Shown piece by piece: positions 36,743 to 45,315 of a DNA stretch of 64,000 nucleotides (the stretch's first letter is position 1; each line of letters starts with the position of its first letter). The DNA is from Pontibacter mucosus (lineage in GTDB: Bacteria; Bacteroidota; Bacteroidia; Cytophagales; Hymenobacteraceae). The position numbers and the translations under genes were made by a program. The stretch is taken from assembly GCF_003054055.1 (NCBI RefSeq), contig NZ_QBKI01000005.1:310001-374000 (forward strand). The letters run 5' to 3'. The notes below the pieces were generated by a model. It saw nothing but the letters and a program-made list of their open reading frames with translations. It was not told where the DNA came from and made no database searches.

Positions 36743-36849
36743 TTGACAAAGGACTGTGTGACATAGGACAAAAGACTTTTGTTGGTTTGTCATAGCGCGT
36801 TAATCAAGTATAAATATCCTTTGTCTTTTGTCATTGAGTCCATTGTCAT
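36743..36849. repeat. GACAAAGGAC-type inverted repeat
   Basis: The left arm (about 36743-36776) and right arm (about 36816-36849) are imperfect reverse complements built from TGACAAAGGACT and GGACAAAAGAC words. The same words occur near 4257-4270 and 63926-63943. It fills the gap between the PhnP-like gene and the NFACT gene. Confidence 0.6.
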
Positions 36850-36855
36850 AAAAAA

Positions 36856-38424
36856 ATGCATCTGAATTTTTACTTTTTGCGGCAACTGGCACAAGCCCTG
36901 CGTACCAAGGTGGTAGGCATGCAGGTAGTCACGGCTTTCAGCCAGCATAAGGCCGAGCTTATACTTGGCTTTGCCCGCGGACACGAAGAGCTTTATATCA
37001 GGGCCCAGCTGGGACCGCACTTTACCTCCCTCTCCTTCCCCACCGAGTTCAAAAGGGCCCGCGCCAATACCATCGAGCTGATGCAGGAGATGCAGGGACA
37101 GACGGTGGAGGACGTGGTGCCACACCTGAACGAGCGTAGCTTCTACTTTATACTTTCCGGCGGTTACACGCTGCTGTTCAAGATGTTCGGCAACCGTTCC
37201 AACATCGTGCTTTACAAGAAAGGGGAGGCCATCAGGCTGTTTCTGAAGAAATTTCCGGCTGATGCCGAGCTTGACCCGCTGAAGATGGACAGGCCGCTGC
37301 AGCAGAACTTCGCCGCCTTTGCGTCTGCCGATGGGAACTTGCGCAAAGTATACCCCACCTTCGGCGATGTGCCCGCTTTATACCTGGAAGAACGCGGCTT
37401 CAGCCAGGCCACGCTGGAGGAGAAATGGGAGCTGGTGCAAAGTATGCTGGATATCCTGGAGGCGCCGGAAGTATACTACATCATCCGCTTTCAGGACAAG
37501 TTGCGCCTCTCCTTATTACCGCTTGGTGAGGTGGTTTATACTTTTCAGGAGCCTTTGGAGGCTGCCAGCCAGTTTACCCGTTTATACTTATCCGAAACGG
37601 GTTTTAAGCAGCAGTACGAGCAGGCAAAGCAGCAACTGGAGCGCAAACGCTACGTAACCCAGACGGTGCTGGAGCAGAGCGAGGAGAAGCTGCAGGAGCT
37701 GCGCCACAACCGCTCCTACTCCCAGACGGCCGACGTGATCATGGTCAACCTTACTAACATTCCGCCGCGCGCCACCGAAGTAGAACTCTACGACTTTTAT
37801 ACCGACCAGACCCGCACGTATACTTTAAAGCAGCACGAGACACCCCAGAAGCATGCCGAGCGCCTCTACCGCAAAGCCAAAAACCAGCACCTGGAGGTAA
37901 AGCAGCTGGAAGAAAAGGCCGAGCGTAAGATGGAAGAACTCATCGTGCTGGAGGATGCCCTGCAGGCACTAAGCGAAGTGGAAAATTACAAGCAACTGAA
38001 GGTCTTTCTGCGGGAGTACAACCATCTGCTGGGCAGCAAGCAGCAAGAGCAGGTTCAGATTCCGTTCCGGGTATTTGAAAGCGAGGGATTCAAGATACTG
38101 GTAGGCAAAAGCTCCCAGAACAACGACGAGCTCACCCAACGCCATACTTACAAGGAGGACATGTGGCTGCACGCCAAGGATGTTTCCGGCTCGCATGTGG
38201 TGATCAAGTACCAGGCAGGGAAAAGTATACCGAACACGGTGCTGGAGAAGGCGGCGCAGTTGGCAGCGTACTACAGCAAGCGCAAAACCGATTCACTGTG
38301 CCCGGTGATTTACACGCCGAAGAAATGGGTGCGTAAGCCGAAGGGCTCGCCCCCCGGCGCTGTGGTGGTGGAGCGGGAGAAGGTGTTGCTGGTAAAGCCG
38401 GAGAATCCTTTTGCCAAAGTATAG
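36856..38424 (+). CDS. NFACT-family protein (Rqc2/RqcH homologue)
   Basis: This 522-residue protein has an NFACT-N domain (about 1-230), a coiled-coil middle (about 250-400) and an NFACT-R domain at the C-terminus (GFKILVGKSSQNNDELT, DMWLHAKDVSGSHVVIK). The family binds obstructed 60S/50S ribosomes and adds alanine tails to stalled peptides; in older databases it is called fibronectin-binding protein. At the place where RqcH has the tRNA-contacting Asp-Arg pair, I read Glu93-Arg94 (LNERSF), so tailing activity is less certain. The basic C-terminus would contact rRNA. Confidence 0.85.
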   Translation: MHLNFYFLRQLAQALRTKVVGMQVVTAFSQHKAELILGFARGHEELYIRAQLGPHFTSLSFPTEFKRARANTIELMQEMQGQTVEDVVPHLNERSFYFILSGGYTLLFKMFGNRSNIVLYKKGEAIRLFLKKFPADAELDPLKMDRPLQQNFAAFASADGNLRKVYPTFGDVPALYLEERGFSQATLEEKWELVQSMLDILEAPEVYYIIRFQDKLRLSLLPLGEVVYTFQEPLEAASQFTRLYLSETGFKQQYEQAKQQLERKRYVTQTVLEQSEEKLQELRHNRSYSQTADVIMVNLTNIPPRATEVELYDFYTDQTRTYTLKQHETPQKHAERLYRKAKNQHLEVKQLEEKAERKMEELIVLEDALQALSEVENYKQLKVFLREYNHLLGSKQQEQVQIPFRVFESEGFKILVGKSSQNNDELTQRHTYKEDMWLHAKDVSGSHVVIKYQAGKSIPNTVLEKAAQLAAYYSKRKTDSLCPVIYTPKKWVRKPKGSPPGAVVVEREKVLLVKPENPFAKV

Positions 38425-38512
38425 CGGGCTGCTGAGCGCTGGCTTTCTCTCACTGCTGTAATACTTTAGCTGCTGCCATTTCCTGGCACAAGTCTGAAGC
38501 CAATTGCTGGCG

Positions 38513-38575
38513 CGGGTTTGAAACCCGTGTCTAACTATGGTGTTGGGTTTGCAACCCAACTGGCTTGAAAAGCCA
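38513..38575. repeat. Cluster of three short hairpins
   Basis: Three adjacent small hairpins are CGGGTTT-g-AAACCCG (38513-38527), GTTGGGTT-tgc-AACCCAAC (38542-38560) and TGGCTT-gaa-AAGCCA (38561-38575). Hairpins of the same size and loop style occur at 61655-61740. Confidence 0.65.
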
Positions 38576-38676
38576 TACTTATGCTTCTGCTATACTTCCC
38601 TGAACCACCGCTTCCTTCAGCTTGACACAAGCTATCCTTACTAGCTTCTGTTTATCCTCTAGTTCCCACAATCGTC

Positions 38677-38976
38677 TCGTTTCATCTCTGGCTTTGGAGC
38701 CCTCAAGGCCGAGAGGCCTCGCCTTCGGGCATCGCGCGGTGTGCCTGAAGCTGCCTCCGCTCTGCTCCGGCTGCCTCACTTCGTTCGGCACCGCAACATG
38801 CACAAGGCGCTCAACCCAAAGGCTGGGATAGGATTCGATAGCCCCTGCTACTACTACTGTCCCCTTGAGGGGACCATAGGGGTGTTAATACTTCGGCAAC
38901 GAAGCTAATACGTCAGCCAAAGCAGTTACAAGTTCCCCTCCTTGGACAGGGAGGGGTAAGGGGTGGTTGGACCCGG
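38677..38976 (-). repeat. Composite dispersed repeat, copy 2
   Basis: This 300-base copy lies in opposite orientation to 18454-18830 and shares the same four blocks in order. It lacks the TGTCAT hairpin that copy 1 carries. The stretch between the last two blocks has diverged strongly. Confidence 0.8.
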
Positions 38977-39064
38977 CGTTGCAGAACTCTTCCCTATTGC
39001 TAAGGGAGTGGCTAAAGACAGTACAGAGCAGACAGGAAGTTCCAGTACCTGGAGAGTTATACTT

Positions 39065-39628
39065 TTACACCCCCAACTTCCGCAGCGCCAGCAGGCAGAG
39101 GGCGATGGAACCGGCTACGTTGATTTTCCCGCTCGTCACCATACTTTCTACTTCCTGCAGGGGTACCTTCAACACCTCGATGTGCTCGCTGATATCCAGG
39201 TCTTGTTCGGCTACTTGGCAGGCATTGCGGGCTATGAAGTAATAAATCTTGTTCGTGTCTTTGGTAGGGTTGTCGATTACCTCCAGCAGTGGCTCCAGGT
39301 GATCGCAGGTATACCCGGTTTCCTCCAGCAGCTCGCGGTGGGCGGCTTCCAGGGGCTCTGTTTCGTGGTCGTCAATCACGCCACCGGGTAACTCTATAAA
39401 TATGTTGCCCGCGGCGTGTTTGTACTGCCGCACAAAAATCACATGGCCATCCTCGGTAAGCGGAAAAACCAGTACCACGTTCGGGCGCACGCTCACGTAG
39501 TAGTCATCCATCACATGGCCGTTTGGCAGCTCCACCTCATCGCGGCGCAGTTTATACCACTTCTCGTTCACCACCATGGCCGATTTCCGGATCTTCCAGG
39601 GCTGGGGTGCTTTACTCTTATCACTCAT
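39065..39628 (-). CDS. Nudix hydrolase, ADP-ribose pyrophosphatase-like
   Basis: This 187-residue protein has the fold and flanks of ADP-ribose/nucleoside-diphosphate-sugar pyrophosphatases (PGGVIDD followed by HRELLEETGY). The Nudix box has eight residues between the first Glu (E of DDHE) and the REL Arg, one more than the classical pattern, although the RELLEETG helix is intact. It is the most downstream gene of the minus-strand sugar region but separated from the methyltransferase by a terminator, so it may have its own promoter. Substrate uncertain. Confidence 0.88.
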   Translation of the reverse strand: MSDKSKAPQPWKIRKSAMVVNEKWYKLRRDEVELPNGHVMDDYYVSVRPNVVLVFPLTEDGHVIFVRQYKHAAGNIFIELPGGVIDDHETEPLEAAHRELLEETGYTCDHLEPLLEVIDNPTKDTNKIYYFIARNACQVAEQDLDISEHIEVLKVPLQEVESMVTSGKINVAGSIALCLLALRKLGV

Positions 39629-39654
39629 ACTTGCAAGTTATACTTTATCCACGT

Positions 39655-39679
39655 AAAAAAGCCACGCTGAGAGCATGGC
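39655..39679 (-). terminator. Terminator after the methyltransferase gene
   Basis: On the minus strand GCCATGCT (39679-39672) pairs with AGCGTGGC (39668-39661), one G-T pair included, followed by TTTTTT. Confidence 0.7.
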
Positions 39680-39709
39680 CTTGGTTTATACTTTGTAACG
39701 ACTACTTTG

Positions 39710-40531
39710 CTACTCCTTTTTCCCGTTCCGCCGCACCATGTACTCGTTTTTGCCGGATACTTTTTGCTGCACCGCCTCCTGCCAGTCCTGACCGGTGGCC
39801 GAGAGGTACTCCGACTCGTTCCACAGCTGGCTTTGTTTCAGTTGATCATCTGCTTCGAGTATATATAGCTCATGGCCTGGCTGTGCCTTCAGCCGAAAGC
39901 CGCAGGAGCGCATCATGGCCAGTATGGCGGCATGGTTAGGAGCCCACCAGTTGGTTACATCGCCGGCCATCCGTTTTTCGATAAAGGCCATTTTGGGCCA
40001 GCCCTCCTCCAGCATGCGCTTGCGATCGTTTAGCTCCATATCCTCAGGCACCTCGGCCTGTTCCTGACCGGGCATGGTCAGGGTCTGGAACACCAGCTGA
40101 CCGCGGCATTTGTGGGAGAGAATATCAAGCGATAGCAACGGGTAGCGCAGGTGGTAGAGCACGCCCATGTACCAGATCAGGTCGAACTGCCGATCGAGGC
40201 GCGCTACATCATACACCTGCATCTGCCTGAATTCTATTTTATCCTCCAACCCGAATTGCCTGGCCGCCCACTCCGCTTGCCGCAGGTAATGCGGATCCAC
40301 GTCGATGGCCAGCACGTTGGCGCCGCGCTTGGCCAGTTCTATACTATAAAAGCCGGCGTTACAGCCAATATCCAGCACCTCCTGCCCCGACAGGTCCTGC
40401 GGGATAAAAGGCTCCAGTTCCAGCCACTTAAACCTGGGGAAATCGCCCAGAAAATGCTGGGGGGCCGTCTGCTCTCCGTTAGGCAGGTGCAAATTATGAA
40501 ACCAGGGTGCCAGCGCTTCTATCTCCGACAT
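39710..40531 (-). CDS. SAM-dependent methyltransferase, TIGR04290/CmoB-like
   Basis: This 273-residue class I methyltransferase has the SAM-binding motif EVLDIGCNAGFYSIELA at about 50-66 and an acidic residue ending the second strand (LAIDVD). The N-terminus (WFHNLHLPNGEQTAP) and the VLYHLRYPL segment resemble CmoB and the TIGR04290 group, which I recall as neighbours of glycosyltransferase clusters. The substrate may be a sugar or lipid intermediate of the adjacent cluster. The gene is set off by terminators on both sides, so it is regulated separately from the glycosyltransferases. Confidence 0.82.
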   Translation of the reverse strand: MSEIEALAPWFHNLHLPNGEQTAPQHFLGDFPRFKWLELEPFIPQDLSGQEVLDIGCNAGFYSIELAKRGANVLAIDVDPHYLRQAEWAARQFGLEDKIEFRQMQVYDVARLDRQFDLIWYMGVLYHLRYPLLSLDILSHKCRGQLVFQTLTMPGQEQAEVPEDMELNDRKRMLEEGWPKMAFIEKRMAGDVTNWWAPNHAAILAMMRSCGFRLKAQPGHELYILEADDQLKQSQLWNESEYLSATGQDWQEAVQQKVSGKNEYMVRRNGKKE

Positions 40532-40590
40532 ATATTCTACTCTTTTATGATTTATATGTGAGAGCTTACGCAGCTGCAGCAGCTAATGAT

Positions 40591-40636
40591 GCATAAAACA
40601 AAACAGCCGCCCCGGCACTTGGCAGAGGCGGCTGTT
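40591..40636 (-). terminator. Terminator of the sugar operon
   Basis: On the minus strand AAACAGCCGCC (40636-40626) pairs with GGCGGCTGTTT (40610-40600), then a T-rich run. It is 21 bases past the stop of the last glycosyltransferase. Confidence 0.88.
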
Positions 40637-40657
40637 TATCAGTTCTATACGTGGTGT

Positions 40658-41761
40658 TTATACTTCCTGGCCTACTTCCGCATTCGCGAAAGGATTCTCC
40701 AGGGTCATCAGTTCCTCGGCATAGCTAACCAGCTCCTTGGCGCGGTGAGCGGCCGTGTGGTGCGCCAGCACTTTCTTACGGGCCCGCTCCCCAATCAACT
40801 TGCGCTCCGATTTGCAGATCTCGCGCAGGTAGCGGAGTGTGTCCCTGGCGTCGTTGGAGATCAGGATCTCTTCCTCTGGCTTAAAGATGGTTTCCAGTCC
40901 CTCCCAATAGTCAGAGATTATCGGGGTGGCGCAGGCCGCCGCCTCAAAGAGGCGCACACTCGGCGAGTACCCTGCTTTCACCATGTCGGCCCGGGTGATG
41001 TTGAGCGTAAAGCGCTGGCTGTTGTAAAAGTTACGGTGCGCGGAAGGTGGCAGGTGCTGGATATGCTCCACATTCTTCGGCCATTTTATACTTGCCGGGT
41101 ACTGCGGCCCGGCCACCACAAAGCGCCCGAGCGGCCACTGGCGGGCAGCCTCCAGCATCAGCTTGTCGAGCGGCGGCTGGCGGTCGTCGGAGTAAGTGCC
41201 CAGGTAGCCCATGTCCCACTTGCTCTCTAACAGCTCAGGATAGTATAGCTTTGGATCGATAGAGCAGTAGAGCGGCCTGGCCATAGGCGAACCGTACTTT
41301 TGCTCCAGCACGTCCAGGATAGGCCCTCCCGTAAACGATAAGTATAAGTCATACTTCGGGATGAGGTTTGGGTGCAGGTACTCGTAATCGCCCCGATCCA
41401 GTTTAGCTAGTGTTACCGGTGTGTCGATGTCGTAAAAAGCCTTGATACCGCGGGCCGTTTTGATGACCCACTCCCCTACCGGCACCCCTTCCGGTACATA
41501 CGATCCGACGATTACCATGTCGGCCTCGCGCACTTCCTCGGCAAAACCGCTCTTCAGCTCTTCCAGGGAGCTATAAAGCTCGGTGCGACAGAACTCCGGG
41601 TTGGGTAAATCACGGTTTCCGGCATACCAGGGAACATCCCGCTCCAGAAAAGTAACCTGATGGCCCTGCTTATTTAGCTCTCTTACCAGACCTCGGAACG
41701 TGGTGGCATGGCCGTTGCCCCAGCTGGAGGTGATGGATAAGCCAAGAATTACGATATTCAT
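40658..41761 (-). CDS. CgeB-like glycosyltransferase 1
   Basis: This 367-residue cytoplasmic protein has the two-domain GT-B layout of CgeB/DUF3880-type glycosyltransferases. The N-terminal domain opens with a conserved tryptophan-asparagine-glycine stretch (WGNGHATTFRGLV) and the C-terminal nucleotide-sugar side has PSVRLFEAAACATPIISDYWEGLE. Two neighbours share both motifs, so the three arose by duplication. It overlaps the previous gene by 4 bases. Donor and acceptor are unknown. It is the last gene of the operon before the terminator. Confidence 0.85.
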   Translation of the reverse strand: MNIVILGLSITSSWGNGHATTFRGLVRELNKQGHQVTFLERDVPWYAGNRDLPNPEFCRTELYSSLEELKSGFAEEVREADMVIVGSYVPEGVPVGEWVIKTARGIKAFYDIDTPVTLAKLDRGDYEYLHPNLIPKYDLYLSFTGGPILDVLEQKYGSPMARPLYCSIDPKLYYPELLESKWDMGYLGTYSDDRQPPLDKLMLEAARQWPLGRFVVAGPQYPASIKWPKNVEHIQHLPPSAHRNFYNSQRFTLNITRADMVKAGYSPSVRLFEAAACATPIISDYWEGLETIFKPEEEILISNDARDTLRYLREICKSERKLIGERARKKVLAHHTAAHRAKELVSYAEELMTLENPFANAEVGQEV

Positions 41762-42864
41762 GCTAATGCTTTATTTTTAAATGTAACTTTCGCGTACAGC
41801 AGTTTTTCCAGTTGCTCTGCACGATGCTGATAGGTGTGCGCAGCCAGTACTTTCTTATACGCAGCTTCTCCGATTGCTTTTGCCTTTTCTTTAGATAATT
41901 CTGCTATAATCTTAGCCACGTCGGCTCCGCTGTGGGCCACGAGTATTTCTTTTCCGGGTTCGAAGAAGAACTCAATGCCCTCCCAGTAGTCGGTGATAAT
42001 GCAGGCACCTGCCCCCGCCGCCTCAAAAACGCGTGTGGCCGGCGAGAACCCGTAGCGGGCCATACTTTCGCGGCTGATGTTGAGCACGGCCATGGGCGTG
42101 CAGTTAAAGGCATTGTGGTCGTTGGTGTATACGTGGCCTGTGTAGTGCACGTTATCCGTCATCTGCTTATCACCCCAGCCGCTGCCGCCAATAATAAACT
42201 TCTTATTCAGTTCCAGGGCTGCCGGCTTAAGGAAGAACTCGTCCACGCGGGCCTCGCGGTCGGGCAGGCGGTTGCCCAGGAAGGCCAAATCACAGACAAA
42301 ACGCGGGTCAGGTTCCACGGGGAAGTGCGTGGTCGTATCCAAGGCATTGTAAACCGGCACGCATTTTTTTGCGCCCAGCGCCTCGTAGGCATTCACCACG
42401 GGGTTGCCCCCGCCATAGGTAAGCACCATGTCGTAGCGCGGTATCAGCGGCAGGAACGGGTCGCTTGGGTTGTGGTGCACGCGGTCTAAGGTGGCCGGTG
42501 CGTCCACGTCCCAGAACACCACCAGCCGGTCGTCGGTCTGCAGCTTCAGCACTTCGCGCTCCAGCAGCTCGTCGAACACACCCACACCGCTGGCTTTTAC
42601 CACCATGTCGGCGTGCTGGGCGTCCTCCAGGCACTCGTAAACGCACTCCTCCGTGGCTTTGTAAACCACTACTTTGGCCCACTCCGGGTCGTCCATGTCG
42701 CGGTTCTGCTGGCGGTCGTAAGCATCGGGCTCGTAGAAGGTAATCCGGTGGCCACGCTCGCTCAGCGCCCGGATAATGCCCCTGTAGTAGGTAGCCGCGC
42801 CGTTCCAGTAGGCTGACACCAGGCTGGAGCCGAAAAATGCTATTTTGAGTTTGTTATTGTTCAT
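41758..42864 (-). CDS. CgeB-like glycosyltransferase 2
   Basis: This 368-residue paralogue of the flanking genes has WNGAATYYRGIIRALSERGH near the N-terminus and FSPATRVFEAAGAGACIITD in the C-terminal domain. It is coupled on both sides, with 11 bases overlapping the upstream paralogue and 4 the downstream one. The acidic FFEPGKEILV segment corresponds to the usual GT-B sugar-nucleotide contact. A distinct linkage specificity from its paralogues is likely but not readable. Confidence 0.85.
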   Translation of the reverse strand: MNNNKLKIAFFGSSLVSAYWNGAATYYRGIIRALSERGHRITFYEPDAYDRQQNRDMDDPEWAKVVVYKATEECVYECLEDAQHADMVVKASGVGVFDELLEREVLKLQTDDRLVVFWDVDAPATLDRVHHNPSDPFLPLIPRYDMVLTYGGGNPVVNAYEALGAKKCVPVYNALDTTTHFPVEPDPRFVCDLAFLGNRLPDREARVDEFFLKPAALELNKKFIIGGSGWGDKQMTDNVHYTGHVYTNDHNAFNCTPMAVLNISRESMARYGFSPATRVFEAAGAGACIITDYWEGIEFFFEPGKEILVAHSGADVAKIIAELSKEKAKAIGEAAYKKVLAAHTYQHRAEQLEKLLYAKVTFKNKALA

Positions 42865-43996
42865 GTAAAACTTGCGCTTTGGGGGTGAGATAGATTTTTG
42901 ATTCGGCTATACCCAGTTCCTCGCATACTTTCTCCAGCTCGTTTACACGGTGGGCACAGGTATGGCGGCTGCGGATCGTTTCCAGGCCACGCGCGGCCAG
43001 GGTATTTGCTTTTTCAGGGTTGTGAAGTATAGCTTGCAGGTGCTGTTTCATCTCCTCCCCGTTTCGGGCCACCAGGAAATCCTCTCCGGGCGTGAACAGA
43101 TGCTCGGCATCATCCCAGGGTGAGGAAATGAGCGGGATACCGCAGGCCATGGCCTCGAAGGGGCGGATGGTCGGGATGCCCGGCAGCGCCTCCACGTAGG
43201 GCCGGCGCGGCACGTGCACGGTTACTTTATACTTGGCAAACTCCTCCGCCGCTTTGTAGTTAGGCAGCCAGCCCCCATAGGTTATCCCGGCATCCGCCAG
43301 GGCTTTGCGGGCATGCTCCGGGTAGCGCACGCCGTAGATTTTGGCTTTCAGCCCCAGCTCCTTCACAGGGTTTATCAGGAACTCGTGCAGCTCGGCCGTA
43401 CGCTCCTCGTCGCCCCAGTTGCCAATCCAGATCAGGTCGCCTTCATACGTCTCTTGTTCGCGTGGGTAAAAGACGGAGGTGTCGGCGGCCTCATGCCAGG
43501 TCCAGGCTTTCCGGGTCCAGCCTTCCTGCAAGTATAAATCGCGTATCTTCTGCCCGAAGGCCAGCACGCCATCGTAATGGCGCAAATCATACTTGGCCAT
43601 ACTTTCGCGCTCAGTCACGGCGCGGTGGTGGGTATCGTGGAAGAGCAGTCTATACTTGCCGCCGTTGGCCCGGTGTTCCCCGATGCGCTTTACCAGCTCG
43701 TGCTCGTTCCACTCGTGCACCAGCACCAGGTCGGCTTCGGCTAACACATCATCCAGGTTTATACTTTCCAACCTATAAAAGTTGGTGCTGAGGCCAGGGT
43801 AATACGCCTGCAGCTCGTCGAGCTTCTCCTTTCCGTAACCTTCTACCAGATTTTGCAGGCTCCAACCGTTCTCCGGCTCATATACCTGCACCCGGTGCCC
43901 CCGCCCCTCCAGCTCCCGCACAATGCCACGCAAAAAGTGCGCGTTGCCATGGTTCCAGTCAGAAAGTATAGAGTGGTAGAAAAGGACTATATGCAT
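42854..43996 (-). CDS. CgeB-like glycosyltransferase 3
   Basis: This is the 380-residue, first-transcribed member of the tandem trio. The N-terminus has WNHGNAHFLRGIVRELEGRG and the C-terminal half IPTIRPFEAMACGIPLISSP followed by a FTPGEDFLVA strand. It is more divergent from the other two than they are from each other. A 198-base gap with a palindromic element separates it from the GT4 gene upstream, so the element may alter expression of the trio relative to the rest of the operon. Confidence 0.86.
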   Translation of the reverse strand: MHIVLFYHSILSDWNHGNAHFLRGIVRELEGRGHRVQVYEPENGWSLQNLVEGYGKEKLDELQAYYPGLSTNFYRLESINLDDVLAEADLVLVHEWNEHELVKRIGEHRANGGKYRLLFHDTHHRAVTERESMAKYDLRHYDGVLAFGQKIRDLYLQEGWTRKAWTWHEAADTSVFYPREQETYEGDLIWIGNWGDEERTAELHEFLINPVKELGLKAKIYGVRYPEHARKALADAGITYGGWLPNYKAAEEFAKYKVTVHVPRRPYVEALPGIPTIRPFEAMACGIPLISSPWDDAEHLFTPGEDFLVARNGEEMKQHLQAILHNPEKANTLAARGLETIRSRHTCAHRVNELEKVCEELGIAESKIYLTPKAQVLHEQ

Positions 43997-44072
43997 TTCG
44001 TTGTTGGTATGTTCGTTTTGGATTTTAGGGATTTGAAGGAGAAACTGAGTGAAGAAATACGTCTTTCAGTGC

Positions 44073-44148
44073 TGTCATCTTGTAAAGATCCTGGTGGCGT
44101 TGTCGCAAAGCAATCGCTACTGGCTAACAAGATCCTTTCAGGATGACA
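44073..44148 (+). repeat. 76-base palindromic element, copy 3
   Basis: It starts TGTCATCTTGTAAAGATC and ends GGATGACA, forming an imperfect hairpin. It matches 28825-28900 in length and inverted orientation. It lies inside an operon, between the GT4 gene and the CgeB-like trio. Confidence 0.78.
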
Positions 44149-44194
44149 TGGAAAAAGGTCAACGTATAAGTTTCACGCATCCACTCATTCAGAA

Positions 44195-45295
44195 TTATAC
44201 TGTGACTGTTTGCTTGAGCAGCTGCCGGTACACGTGGTCGTAATCCTGGCCCATAGGGTCGGCGGTGTAACCATGGGAACGCTTCACGGCGCGGCAGGCC
44301 ATGATGTTGCGGCCAAACTCATCCTCAATCAGGTTCTTGATCGTGTCGCGCAACTCGTCGGCATCGTTCGGGTTCACGTACTTGGCCGCGTTGCCCCATA
44401 CTTCTGCCAGGCTATCGGTTTTACCCACCACCAGCGCGCAACCCGACATGGCCGCTTCCAGGATGGTCAGGCCGAAAGGCTCATACTTGGCAGGCAAGGT
44501 ATAGATTGAAGCTCTTGACAGCCAGTCCGATACTTCTTTCTCAGTCAGTTGGCCCAGGAAGTGCACATTCTCCAGCTCTATCTCTTTTCCGGTAGCCGGA
44601 TGGCGCGCATCGCCGGCAATGTATACCGGCCAGGGCAGGTCGGAGGCGATGTGTGCAAGCATGGAGATGTTCTTTGCCTCATCCCACACGCGGCCCATAC
44701 TGAACACGAAGGGCTCTTTTCTCCCGAACTGGAAGCTGTGCTGTCCGCGGCCGTTGTACACCACTGTGCTGTTCTGGAAAGGCCCGTACAACGCCTCCGC
44801 CTGGTGCAGCATGGCCTGTGTTGGCGCCACCACCATCGTGGCGTTCTGAAGGCCTTTGGTCACCATTTCCTTGTACTTTTCCCAGGCCTTCGGGGCCTCC
44901 TCGTCCTTCACGGCCCTCCACCACGACAGCACACAAGAGTGCACCACCACCACTGTAGGCACGCCAAAGTTGAGGGCGCCATGCACCAGTCCGTTCAGGT
45001 GTACCAGGTCTGGTTGTACTTCTTCTTTGAGTCTGAGCAGCCACTGGCCCGCCTGCTCTACGTCCTGCCAGGGTTCGTCCATCCACTCCAGTTTGTAGTG
45101 GCTTTCGTAGAGGGTCATGTTGTCGATGTCCTCCACCTGCTGCCGCTGCTCTTCGGTGAGCGGTGCGCCCATGGTAGCCAGGGCCACATGAGTCTTAAAA
45201 GGAGCCAAAGCCCTAATCAGCTCCAGCGCATAGGTCCAGACACCGCCTACGGTGTCGGCCGTCATCAAAATCTTTGAGGGATGTTGTGCCTCCAT
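44195..45295 (-). CDS. GT4-family glycosyltransferase
   Basis: This 366-residue glycosyltransferase is of GT4/GT-B type. The N-terminal domain has the donor-side glycine motif TVGGVWTYALELI, and the C-terminal domain has YEPFGLTILEAAMSG, the E-x7-E motif that binds the nucleotide sugar. No membrane segment is seen. It follows the Gfo/Idh-type gene with a 20-base gap. The family retains anomeric configuration; donor unknown. Confidence 0.9.
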   Translation of the reverse strand: MEAQHPSKILMTADTVGGVWTYALELIRALAPFKTHVALATMGAPLTEEQRQQVEDIDNMTLYESHYKLEWMDEPWQDVEQAGQWLLRLKEEVQPDLVHLNGLVHGALNFGVPTVVVVHSCVLSWWRAVKDEEAPKAWEKYKEMVTKGLQNATMVVAPTQAMLHQAEALYGPFQNSTVVYNGRGQHSFQFGRKEPFVFSMGRVWDEAKNISMLAHIASDLPWPVYIAGDARHPATGKEIELENVHFLGQLTEKEVSDWLSRASIYTLPAKYEPFGLTILEAAMSGCALVVGKTDSLAEVWGNAAKYVNPNDADELRDTIKNLIEDEFGRNIMACRAVKRSHGYTADPMGQDYDHVYRQLLKQTVTV

Positions 45296-45315
45296 ACTCC
45301 TATCTTCCGTAAATA

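Larger units (their letters stand above)
38425..39064. other. Gene-free stretch holding repeats
   Basis: No gene is supported in these 640 bases. They contain a cluster of three short hairpins (38513-38575) and copy 2 of the composite repeat (38677-38976). Frames of about 70 codons here are repeat DNA read by chance. Confidence 0.7.

Noticed and set aside
36856-38424. Fibronectin-binding adhesin
   Set aside because: The old database name fits the domain family only; there is no signal peptide, and the NFACT-N/NFACT-R domains point to ribosome quality control.
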